DNA of 64,000 bases from a virus: IMG/VR virus record IMGVR_UViG_3300044642_000074, positions 50,809 to 114,808 of that record; one strand, 5' to 3'. The notes below the pieces were generated by a model. The model was not told where the DNA came from. It ran no database searches and saw nothing but the letters and a program-made list of their open reading frames with translations. Below are positions 1-11,800 of this stretch, one piece after another (position 1 is the stretch's first letter; each line of letters begins with the position of its first letter). The translations under genes and the position numbers were made by a program.

Positions 1-354
1 AATCCTTTCTTTAATGTAGATCCTAGATCTGGTCTTTCTTATTTTACAAATGATGGGTATACTACAAAAGATCTTGGAAGAAGTTCTGCCGGTGCAGGTG
101 GAGGAGGTATAGATTGGTCTGAAATAAGCAGAGGCTTTCAAGATGCCAAAGGCAAGTTTCCTGGTCTTACTGAAGAGCAGTATCTCAGAATGACCAATCA
201 AAGAACTACATCTGTTGATACAAACAGAGACGGTCTACCTGACAGGACAAGTACTGCAAACATGGGACCCATGAGCTACATGTCTCAGATGCTTCCTATG
301 TATATGGCAATGTCTAACATTGCTAGATCAGCTAATCCTTTTACCGGGCAATAA
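1..354 (+). CDS. C-terminal part of a virion protein (partial)
   Basis: Frame 1 is open from the window edge to a TAA and gives 117 residues ending SANPFTGQ. The start lies outside the window. The segment has a glycine run (AGAGGGG), a Ca-loop-like DTNRDGLPD stretch, and a methionine-rich end (MGPMSYMSQMLPMYMAMS). It sits directly upstream of the virion cargo and RNA polymerase genes on the same strand, so a structural role is inferred. I do not recognise the family. Confidence 0.75.
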   Translation, partial: NPFFNVDPRSGLSYFTNDGYTTKDLGRSSAGAGGGGIDWSEISRGFQDAKGKFPGLTEEQYLRMTNQRTTSVDTNRDGLPDRTSTANMGPMSYMSQMLPMYMAMSNIARSANPFTGQ

Positions 355-431
355 GTTTATTCACACGCTTTAAACCTGTTAAGTTTAGTATTAAACTTCA
401 GAGATTTTTTAGTATATTATAATGTACACCT

Positions 432-2792
432 ATGGCTACATACCTTCCTAATATTACTGACGCAATACCAGAGCCAGCGTTGTTTACGCCTGACTTTTCC
501 TTCTTAGATACTATGCTAAGGAGAAGGCAGGGTCTTTATGAGCAAGGCTTTGCTCAGGTAAACAGTGCGTACAACTTTCTTAACAGGGATGTAACGCAGG
601 CTTACAATGCTCAGACTAAACAAAGATATCTTAATGAAGCTCGTTCTCGTTTAAAGAACTTGTCTGCTATGGATTTGTCTCAAAGACAGAATGTTTCTAC
701 AGCAACAGGTGTATTTGAACCTTTTTATAAGAATAGTACTTTACTTGGTGACCAGGCTCTTACTGCTCACTGGAACCAGCAGTTAAGTGTAGCAGATTCC
801 TATCGTTTACAAGACGGAGGAAAAGAGTTTCATGAAGATAATGCTGCTCTTGTCCGAATGCAACAGGAAAAGTTCAGAAGTGATACTCCTGATTCATGGC
901 AAAGGTATTACGGTAACCGTGAATATTATACTCCTTTTTATGACGCAGATAAGGAGATGATAGAGCTGATGAAGAACTTTAAGCCTTCTTCTACAAAGAT
1001 TGAAAGGGTAAACGGTATGTACATGGTTACTACCAAAGATGCTTCTTGGACCAAGGAGGAGATTTCTAGATACCTGAACGCTACTTTGTCAGAAAAAGCA
1101 AAGAAGCAGTTAGGTATACATGCAAAAGTTAGATACTCTGATCCTGCTGCTGTAGCTGGTCTATATGTTAACCAGGCTCAGATGGAACTTCCTGTTATTG
1201 AACAGAAGATATCAGATGTTAATGCATCTATAAAGAGTGAAAGAAACAAAGAAAAGCTTGAACAGCTTAAGAGTCTGCGTGAAACATTTGTACAGAACAG
1301 AAACGAGATTGCTTCAAACTTAGAAAGTATTTCTAAAGGAGATATATCTTTTTTACAAGGTAATGCTGAAAAGTTTGCCAGAAACGTATATATGTCTCAG
1401 GCTGTAGACCGTATAGCCAAAGGGTTTTCTCATAAAGATATTGAGCAGACCATTGATGCTAACCAAGTAGCCATGATGTATGCCCGCATGGCTTTTGACC
1501 GTGCTGAAAACGAAAAGAACAGAAAGGCTCAACAAGGAACTGAACTTCCTATAGTACCTGTTACTAGGGAAGGTGAGACAGTAACTACTTCATACAGTAC
1601 TTTACAGAATGATATTAAGAATGCTAAGAAAGTATCTGATGCTAAGTTTAACGAACTTAAAGACTACATGACTACTCAAGATGCTTTCCGTGGAAGATCT
1701 TCTGCTAGTATTACAGGGGAGGAAGTACAAAAATGGGTTTCTTCTCATCAACAGAATGAAAAAGTAATAGCTTTTGTAAATGCAGAAACAGTACATAGTG
1801 CTAAGAATGACCAGCTTACTAACTGGCAAAAAGGTGCTGAGCAGTGGGCTGTTCAACAAATGGGCAGTGAATATGATCAGCTATTAACATACCGTGAAGA
1901 ACAAAAGAAACTTGAAAACAAAGCTGTAAATAATATTACAGGTACTCAAACTATGACTGTAAATGGTCGTACGTTTCAAGTTCCTTCCTCAGTAATACCG
2001 GCAGGAAAAGATAAGTATTATTTTGAAAGAGGACCTTATGGTAAATCTCGGTATGATATAGATAAAGACTTGGCTAAAGCAGGTAGTAAGATGGTTGCTA
2101 GACAACAAACAGGTATAAATGGAGAGGCTTTAGAAAAGAAGTTTACTGATTTGAAAAAGCAGTATAATAGTAAGCAGAATACTGTGGAGGTAAGTAAGAA
2201 TACTCAAGGGTTTACTTTGAGTACTGATGATAAAAGATATAAATCTGCGGTGGGTTATCTTGAATCTATTTCTGGAGCTGATGGTATGATTTCTGGTGTA
2301 AAATGGTTTCCGACTTTAGAAGGGTTTGACATGACCTTTAAGTTAAATGATGCTGATAAAACAAATCCTAAAGATAGAGAAAAGCTAAGGAATGATTTAA
2401 TAAGTACACTAGGAACTAATCAGGTTACTTATAATAAAGACACTGATGTTTTTACTGTTGGAAATTTGGCCCCTACAATATCTCCTAGGTTAGATCCTTA
2501 TGGAGGTATTCCACCTGTGCACAGACAAGCGTTATCTTCTATTGAGGGGCTTGCTGGTCAGCCCGGTATGACAAGATCAACTGTTGCTTTTCCGATGACA
2601 GGAAAAGCTGGTACACATGCTGTACAAGTTGTAAAGTTGTTTGGAACCACCCCAGAATCTGACAGTTATATATTATATATGAATAACAAGTCTATAGATA
2701 GACCCTATAGTTCTCCATTGGACGCTTATGGTGCTGCTTTTGGCTTGGTCAACAATCCTGTTGCTTTGAGTACAGTATTGTCTGGTAACTAA
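432..2792 (+). CDS. Virion structural or cargo protein, 786 aa
   Basis: Long plus-strand gene in the virion module, 14 bp upstream of the giant RNA polymerase gene and probably co-transcribed with it. The protein is largely helical and charged, without a signal peptide or membrane segment, and begins MATYLPNITDAIPEP. No enzymatic motif is visible. In crAss-like phages the genes just before the virion RNA polymerase encode capsid-packed cargo or tail proteins, so a cargo role is inferred from position only. The 77-bp leader in front is AT-rich and has no Shine-Dalgarno, as is normal for Bacteroidota. Confidence 0.7.
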   Translation: MATYLPNITDAIPEPALFTPDFSFLDTMLRRRQGLYEQGFAQVNSAYNFLNRDVTQAYNAQTKQRYLNEARSRLKNLSAMDLSQRQNVSTATGVFEPFYKNSTLLGDQALTAHWNQQLSVADSYRLQDGGKEFHEDNAALVRMQQEKFRSDTPDSWQRYYGNREYYTPFYDADKEMIELMKNFKPSSTKIERVNGMYMVTTKDASWTKEEISRYLNATLSEKAKKQLGIHAKVRYSDPAAVAGLYVNQAQMELPVIEQKISDVNASIKSERNKEKLEQLKSLRETFVQNRNEIASNLESISKGDISFLQGNAEKFARNVYMSQAVDRIAKGFSHKDIEQTIDANQVAMMYARMAFDRAENEKNRKAQQGTELPIVPVTREGETVTTSYSTLQNDIKNAKKVSDAKFNELKDYMTTQDAFRGRSSASITGEEVQKWVSSHQQNEKVIAFVNAETVHSAKNDQLTNWQKGAEQWAVQQMGSEYDQLLTYREEQKKLENKAVNNITGTQTMTVNGRTFQVPSSVIPAGKDKYYFERGPYGKSRYDIDKDLAKAGSKMVARQQTGINGEALEKKFTDLKKQYNSKQNTVEVSKNTQGFTLSTDDKRYKSAVGYLESISGADGMISGVKWFPTLEGFDMTFKLNDADKTNPKDREKLRNDLISTLGTNQVTYNKDTDVFTVGNLAPTISPRLDPYGGIPPVHRQALSSIEGLAGQPGMTRSTVAFPMTGKAGTHAVQVVKLFGTTPESDSYILYMNNKSIDRPYSSPLDAYGAAFGLVNNPVALSTVLSGN

Positions 2793-2806
2793 ATATCCTA
2801 TACCCC

Positions 2807-5800
2807 ATGATAGAAAACCTTTTTGAACAAGGCTTAGATAACGTTGACGTTCCTGAAAACTTGGAAGAAACTCCAGGTTTAGAACTTGGTAATCTAGATC
2901 AGCCTGAAAGTCCTGAGCAAAGTCCATTAGGAACACCTGCTCCTGTTCAATCTACACCTTCGGTTGATCCTCCTACAAAGAAGTATAAGTCTTATGAGGC
3001 TGCTTTGGATGCTGCAGAACTTGGGGCTAAAAAGTTTTTTCCTTTTGCTGATACTGACTTCTTAAGATCCAAGACTGTTTCTGGTGATCGTGCCAGAAAG
3101 TATAACGATATGGAATATGGCTACCGTTATGGTGTAGACATGGATGACTTTTACGGGGAGATGGAAAGTCCGCTAACTACTTTTGCTAAAGGAGCAGGTA
3201 GATTTGTATTAGGTGTAGGAACCAAAGTAGGACAAGGTGCAGGTTTTCTTTTAGGTCTTGCAAACCCTCAGAATTGGGATGAAGATATTATTACAAAAGC
3301 TTCCGATAACGGTATTACATATTTATTTGACCAGCTGGACGAAAAGACCAAGCAAGATTGGTTACCTACTTTTCAAGAAGCAGCTGATAGAGACAAAGGT
3401 TTTTGGAATAAGTTTTTTACAGATGGGGATTTTTGGATGACTGATGCTGTAGACGGTGCTGCATTTCTAGTATCTGCATGGGTACCGGGTATGGCATTGT
3501 CTAAGTTAGGTCTAGGAACAAAGTTAGCTCAAAGTCTTTCAGGTCTTAGACTTGGTGTTGGCGGAGCTGAAGCTGCTGTAGAAGGAGCAGCCATGACACA
3601 GAACTATCTTACTAAAGCTAACAGTATCTTCAAAACAGGTATTGATAAGTTTAATGCTTGGGCTTTAGCAACAAGTTCTGAAGCTATGTTTGAAGCTGCA
3701 GAAGCAAGAAGGGGTATTATAGACTCATTGACTTATGATGAGTTTGGACGTTTGAAAATTAATCCTGTTACAGGAACTCCATATTCAGAAGATGAGAAAA
3801 GAAAGATTGCCGGTGGAGCTGCTCAGAATAGTTTCTTACTTAATGCTGCTTTGCTTGCTGGTACAAATGCTTTAGAACTTAGATGGATAGGCTCTATGTT
3901 TGGAGCTGGAGAAAGAGCTGCTGTTAGTGGAATAACCGGTGCAACTAATCTTACAGACCGTATGGTTGCAGAACAGGCAGTAGGTAAGTTTAGTAAGTTT
4001 TTATCATCTGGTAAGGGTGCTTTTTTAAGTGGAGCTACACAAGGTATTCTTGCAGAAGGTTTTGTAGAAGAGAATGCTCAGCTTGCTATACAGCGTGTAA
4101 ATCAGCAGTATGGTATGCAAGGTAAGGTTGCTGAATTTGGTAACCTTGGAGACTTTATAACTCAGTTTAAGAATCAAACCTTCAATGCTTTAATCGGCAA
4201 GGACCCAGAGGCTGCTACTAGTATAGGTATTGGTGGTATTCTTGGTACGCTAGGAGGTGGTATATCTTCTACAATACAACAGCGTAAAGATAGAACTCTT
4301 ACAGAACAGGTAATAAATGCATATAACTTAGCCCAGGATAACTGGCTTAAGTTTGGTAACATATATAAAACTCAAGATGTATTTACTGTAGATGAACAGG
4401 GTACTACTGTAAAAACACAGCAGGTAGTCTTTGATCAAAACGGGGAACCTGTAGTTGATCAAGAAAAACTGTCGGGTGCTTTAACAGGTTATACTGCAGT
4501 AACAGCTGCACTAGATGAAGCTTCAAAACTACAACCAGGTTTTCAAAGAGATATACTTAGAGACACTGCTTTTGCAGATTTTGTAACAGCTCATATTAAT
4601 GCTGGTATAGAAAACACTGTTATAGATAAACTTAACAGTCTTCAAAAAGCTTCACCTCAGGATCTTGCAAAGCTTGGATTTACTGTTGGTGAAAACGCAG
4701 AGCAGCAGATCAATAGGTATAAGAACCTAGCATCTGCTATTATCAATCAGAACAAACTGATTAACTCTGATATCTTGGTTGACAATAGCCAGGAAGATAA
4801 AGCCCGTAAAAATTATTTATTAAAGCTTGCTGCTGACCAGGCTGTATATAAGAGCTTGGTAAATGAGAACCAGACAGCCCTAACCGAGATACAGAATCAG
4901 TTAGTTACTTCTGAGAATTCTTCATTGTCAGATGGTTTAGTAGAACAGCTTAATGAGCTTGCTCAAAGGATCAAGTCTCAGGAAGAGATACTTCAGGAAA
5001 TGGGTACTAGTCCTGACACTGGTATTCGTAAGCAGGTAGCTAATCAAGTACTTGATGAGCTGAAGCAAAACTACGAACAGTTAGAAAAAGATAATACTAC
5101 AACTATTCAGAGTCTTAAAAAAGACAAGGATGGTTTTTATGAATATGAAAAACCAGGCCGTAATATACCTGGTGTATATGATCAGTACAAGAAGAAAGTA
5201 AGATTAAAAGGTGAACTGCAAAACCAGATTAAGTTAAATGGCCTTGAGTGGTCTAAGTATGCTGATACTAAAAACGGTAAGCAGAACTTTTTACAGATGT
5301 TCAAAGAGGACATTGTTGATCCTTTAACTCAAGCCGCAGCTGAAGCTCAGGACGCACAGTCTCAACTCGGAAAAACAATTACTCTTACTGGCACAGATGC
5401 TAACGGTAATCCTAAAGCAATAGATATAACCGTAGGTAAACTGTACGTTGGTAAGTTTACCAAGTCAGAAAGATACAGAGGCAAGCAGATTGTATCTGTA
5501 TTTAATAATGATAAGATTAAGATATTAGATATATCAGAGGATGGCTCTACCGTTACTATAAAGGCTAATGGAGAGGTTATGGAAATGTCAGCACAAGAGC
5601 TGGCAGATATTGCTATACCAGAAAACTGGAGAGCGTTTGATTCTTTAACTGATGATCAGAAACTTTATTTGACCCTGCGTAACCAAGTAATTGAGTACAG
5701 GGTTTTAGAACGAGATGCATCAGGTAAACCTATAAAACAAGCTAATGGTAAGTACAAGACACGCGTTGTAAAAGGACGTGTGGCTATGAATAAGAACAGA

Positions 5801-8800
5801 ACTGATCTTTTATTTACATATATAGACCCTACTACTAACAAGAAGAAGTTTGTGGACTTTGACATGAGGTATGTAGTAAATCAGGAGTCTCTTGAAAAAC
5901 TTCTTACCCCTCAGCAGTTTTCTGTTAAATCTCAGGAGGAAAAGGTTAAACAAAAGTATGAGACTCAAAAGCAGTTTCTTACAAACCTTATTACTGAAAC
6001 CGAAGCTAAGCTAGCTGATGCAGATACTCGTCGTCAGGCTAATGTTCAGGAGTTCCAGAAGCTGGAAGAAGATCTGAAAGGTATGAGAGAAATGCTTGAA
6101 GAAGCTGTTTCATTCCTTGAAAAGAATCCTTATACCCGTGGCAGAAAAAGCAATGCGTACAAGTCAATGGAAGAATTGTCTCAGCAGCTTACTGATGAGA
6201 TCAATAAAAAAGAGACCCAGCTTGCTGCTTTGCAAAAAGAAAAGGAAGATCTAACCAATCTTCTTGAAGCTCTTAAGAGCACTAATGAACTTTACTACCA
6301 AGGTCTTATTGAGTTGGAAGAGACTAGCCAGCCGTTTCTGGCTGATCAGTCCGGATCTATATTTGCTCAAGAACAGGCTGACTTGGAAACTGCACAAGAC
6401 AATCAGGTAACCAGACGCTTTAACAGCTCTGAGTTAGAACAGATGATTGAGCAGACTGAAACTGAGGTAGAACTTATTGACGATAGAGTAAACTATTTAC
6501 AGGGATATATTAACCAGCTGAAAAAAATGCTGGATAAAGTCCTGGTATTTAAAGATGTAGCTGATGCGTTGATGGAGATCACTGATCGTGAGCAGCTTCG
6601 TAACGCTCTGAAGATGCTAGAAGACCAGAGCTCTGTTCTTGCAGACAATACTGATGTAACCAAAGTTGGTGATATACTTTTACCTTCTGCTCCTGTTGAG
6701 AACATAGCTCCTCAGGTAACTGATGTAATAAAGAAAGAAATTGTGAAGGCTCTCCGTAAAGGACTTGCCCGTGGAGATAAAGGTATAGAAGCTCAGTACA
6801 CCCTTGAGTTGATTCAACGTTTAAAGGATTCTGTACAAGAGATGGATGATCTCATTCAGAAAAGAGATGAGCTTGCTCCTAAGTTAATCAGACTAGAAAC
6901 TGCCCTTCAGCAGAAGCAATTGCTTACTAGCTTGCAGGAAAGAGTAAACTTCTTAAAGACTATACAGGAAGGATTACTTGCCCAGTATGAAATACGTCAG
7001 CAGGAAATACTTACCCAGCGTCAAAGTAAGACAGCTGAGGTTGTACAGAACCAGATGATGGGGGACAAGCTTGCTGATGAGGAAGTATCTCAGGATTCTG
7101 AAACGTACAACTTTGATGTTAAGAAGCCTCTTTTAGCAGTACATGGATTATTTACTACTGCCGGTAGGCACTTTGTAGATGATGCGGATACAGAGCTGAA
7201 CATGGAAAACAATAACGCCCTGTTCTATAAGTTATCTGCAATGGCCGATTTGCTTACAGATGAGTTTTACTTGATGCCTGTAACTGCAGAGAATGATACG
7301 TTTGGTATCAGACGTCCTGATGTTTACGGGGATGATATCAAGTTGGTTGTAGTAAAGAAAGTAGGTAATGAGTTTAAGTTTGTAGATGCAAACGGTGAGG
7401 TTTTAGAAAATCCTACTAAAGAAACTTTAGTATATACTTCTATGCATGGTAATGCTACCATGTTTGGAGATAACGTACAGGCCGCAGTAGACAGTGTAAA
7501 GAACAGCTTTACTACAAAAGGTCTGACTGATGCTGAGATCCTGGATCATATTAAAAGATTCAAAGCATTCAGAGATAAGATCAAAGCTGATATAGAAGCC
7601 GGAAGACCTGCTTATGTACCTGTAATGGGTAAGAGCAAGGGTGTGCAAGTCTTTGTAGAAAAAGACGCTAGTGGTCTACCTCAGGAACTTCCTATGGAAG
7701 GAAGACTAATCAGTGAAGACACTGCTGACTATACTAACATGACCCACCCAGATGGGCAGGGTATATCTTTAGTAGTGTCTACTTTAAAAGATAACACTGC
7801 TGTGGATGTAAAACCCGGTCGTGTTATAATGCAAAAAGCAGACGGTACCGGATTCCGCGTATTTAACCGTCAGCTTTCACAAGAAGAAAAAGACAACTTT
7901 ATAAATACACTAAAGGTTCTTACTGGCTTATTGGCTAGAAAGAATTCTACTACAAGTCCTCTGTCTAAGCAAGAGGCTTTGGATCTTAGTGATGTTCTTA
8001 CTTACTTGAACGGTTTAGTATTCTGGACTAAGCAGGATAGTATAAGTCAAAGTGAGAATAAGTTTTATATTAACCAGGACAATGGTATGCTTTACCGCGG
8101 CACCAATGCTGTAGCACTTACAGCAGATGCTATTGAAGCAGCTAAAGAAACTCTTACCAAGGATCTTTACCACCAGGTTAATAACAACCTGGTTAAACTT
8201 AATGATCCTTTCTTCCAGGTTATTGTAGATGAGAACATGAAGATCAGTAAGGTAGAGTACCAAAACTATGTGCATTACTTACTGGGTACTCAGGACATGA
8301 AGGGACAGAATCGTAGACTCGGTACACCAGTGGTCTATACCAATACTCCTGCATATAGTCCTGATGACTTGACACCTCAACTTAAGAGCGTATTCTTTAC
8401 TTACCAGGATCCTGATAATCCGATCATCCCTAAGGTTACCGTTACACAGAATAACATAGCGTTTCCTGCTGCACAGGCTCAGCCAAACGGTCAGCCAGTA
8501 GTAGGTACTGCAGCTACTGGATTTGTAATTAATCCTGCTGCTTTTGGTGCAACGGCACCTGCAGCATCTCAGCAGCAGACTCCTGCTCCTGCAGTTGCTG
8601 CCCAGAATCCTTTTATATTTAATCCTGCCGGTTTTACAGCTCAGCCTCAGGCACAACCTGCAGCTCAGCCACAACCCGCTGTTCCTGGTTTTGTATTCAA
8701 TCCTAATCAGCCAGTACAACCTCAGTCTACTACTCAGGCTCCGGCCAATCCTTTTATCTTAAATACTGCAGAGTTTGTTGCTCCTCCTCAACCGGTATTT

Positions 8801-11800
8801 CCTACAACTCAGACAGCAACACCTGGTGCAAGTACTCTGATAAGTACCATACTTTCTGATCAATATCAGCAAAGTATGCCTAGCATGTCTGACCCTAGTA
8901 CCAAGGTTAGCAATGTGTACAGAGAAGCTCTGGATACTTTGAAGAAAAGAGAAGACTTTAAAAAGGTAGCTAAATGGTTTAGTGAGAAACTTCCACAGAT
9001 TTCTGTAGAGAAAGTAGCTGAGCTTATTGACGGTATTGCATGGGGGGCATTTAAAAACGGTGCGGTATATATATCTGAGAATGCAGAAGAAGGTACTGGT
9101 TTCCACGAAGCTTTTGAAGCAGTGTGGGGTAGTTATCTTACTGTAGAAGAACAGATGGAGCTTGCAAAAGCGTTCCGTTCTTTAGAAGGAGAGTTTACTA
9201 ATCCGTTTACTAAAGAGACCAAACCTTACAGCCAGGCTTCTATGTACGATGTACGTGAGATGTTAGCTGAGGGTATGAGAGATTATATGTTAGAAAGAAG
9301 TACTTACGGAGGTAAGATACTTGCTTTCTTTAAAGAACTATGGAATGCTATTAAAGCACTAGTAGGACTTGGAAACATTAATGAAGCTGAAGAGCTAATT
9401 AATAATGTCTATAAGTCTATTAATCAGGGTAAGTACGTCAATGCTAAACAGGTTCGTGACGTTAGCATGATGGGTACAGCTTACAGTCAGGCTATCCCAG
9501 GTACTACGCAGGAGTTTAGTACACAGTTTACTGAAGGACTTACCGGGTTCTTCTTTATGAATCTGTATGCTAGCCAAAAGAATATTGACAGCTTACTTGA
9601 TAAGTATTCAAATACCAACCAGCTTCTGAAACAACTCTTTGTTCAGAGTTTGGAAGACATGAAATCTTACCTGGTTGGACCTATGTCTAACTTTGCTCAG
9701 CGTTATGTTAACGTAGCAAGAAAGCAACTTGGTCGTGACCTTACACAGGATGAGCTGAACTTCTTATATACTCAGTATCTTAACCAGGATAGAAATGCAT
9801 ACCAGATAGAGCAGGCCTTCGGTCAGCCAAAGTATGTGTATGATAACCTAAAAGCATCTCTGAAGAAGTTTGGTTTGCAGTTTAAAGAATTGACAAGCCA
9901 GGAAGATGAGGAGTTTATTAATAATAAAGAAGAATCTGTAACTGATGCTTTAGGTATCCGTGATGCTATTTTCATAGACCCCCGCAGACTTACTGCAGTA
10001 AACTTCAGAATGTTACTTGGGTCTTTGACTTCAGATACCTATGACAGTGCATACAAGTCAGACACTAACCCGATGGGTATTGTGTTTGAAAAAAATAATC
10101 TTGGTCTTCCCAAGCTAATTGACTTTGATAATGTTCATAACATGCTTATCAATGAGCTTAATGGATCTGCTTCCCGTATTGAGGGAGGTAAGTTCATTGA
10201 CGCTTTGACCGAGATGATGAACAAGCTTGATAAGAAATATAAAAACATTAACGGTACTTATAAGCCTGGATACGTATGGATCCAGCGTCTGAAGAACCGT
10301 TTGAAATATGCCGGTACTGAAGGAAGTTATTTTACAACTGCTAACATTACTGCAGATGATATAGCCTTGATGATCGGTTTTGAGAAGAGTTTGCTTAACA
10401 AGCAGAACCTTCCTGTAAAGACTATTATTGGAGAGAACGGTTACATCTTTGATACAGATCCTATTCAGACAAACTCTGAAAGCAAGATCCGCGAAGAGTG
10501 GGAAAACAATGTGATGACAAGTACTCAGCCTTTGTCCCGTAAGAGTCAGTCTAGTTTATTGGGTGTGGATGACAAGGGTATGATCGTTATTGATCGTAGC
10601 AGCTACGCATATGCCGGTAACCCTGCTGATACAAGCAAGCCACACTTGTCTATGTCTAGACCTACGTTTAACCAGATAATAGAAATACTATCTGAGTTTG
10701 GAATTAAGTTTACGGCTAGCAATGAGGAGCTTAAGAAGCATAAGGTTGCTATTAACAGATCTTATAGTGCGATCAGGGAAAAGATCATAGACGGTACTAT
10801 TTCTACCATGCAAGATCTTTATGGTCGCAACGTAGTTAACAAGGCCATCACTGACCTAGTGGAAATCCAGGCAGAGTACAGTGCAGAGGATAATGTACTA
10901 ATGCATTTAACTGCAGAAGGTAAACCTCAGTACTCTATCACACTACCTTCCAACATTACATATGTACTTAACTCATTGAATGATGCTAAGAATCTTGCTG
11001 ACTTTGTAAGCAGCAATCCTCAGTTTGGTTTTGTAGACCAGAGCGGAAATGTTGCACTACATCCTTACCAAAGCAGAAGCTTGTTGTTAAAACCAGGTGG
11101 GCTGATATTTGATGCAGATGGAAACAAGCGTCTTGATATGGATGTAAAGTACCATCTTATTTCTGGTGTGGCTGCTCAGGACAGTGACGGTACAAATACG
11201 TCTGACCTGACTTACCCTGACCGTGTAATGCAGGAAATACATTACTTACTTAAGAATATTCACTATACTATTATCAACTCTGATAAGTCTACAGAGTTTG
11301 CTTTAGGACTGAACAATAGTTTTGTCAGCTTTAGAGAAGCATCTGCCGGCATTGATTCAGCTGACTTTAGTAAGGTAATTAATATTTACATGGATCAGCT
11401 AGAAGATGAAATAGATTCAGCTGTCCGTGAACAGGAGCTTCCTAGTAATATACAATACTATTCTAAAGAAGTTAAGCAGCTTGGTCACTACAGGGATATC
11501 CTGGGGCCCGCGTTAGTAAAAGAGTTTACTGATAAGGTTCTTAAAAAGAAGATGACCAAGCAGGACTTCATGAACAAGCCTGCTGTACAGGCTGCTATAA
11601 AGAACCATATTACTGGTCTTGCTAGTGAGACCTTACAAGGCCTGATTGATCTAGATATTATTAAAGCTACCCAGGTTGGAACAACAACTGCAGGAAAACC
11701 TGTATTTGAATACAGCACCAAGGCTATCAGTCAGGAGCAGTTGTCTTTACTGAAGCTTGATGGTAGCCAGATGAACCAGGCAGATATAGAATCATTGATG

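Noticed and set aside
8279-8762. Cys/Ser/Arg-rich and Leu-rich ORFs opposite to and out of frame with the polymerase linker
   Set aside because: Shadow frames of the Pro/Gln/Ala-rich linker; composition explains them.
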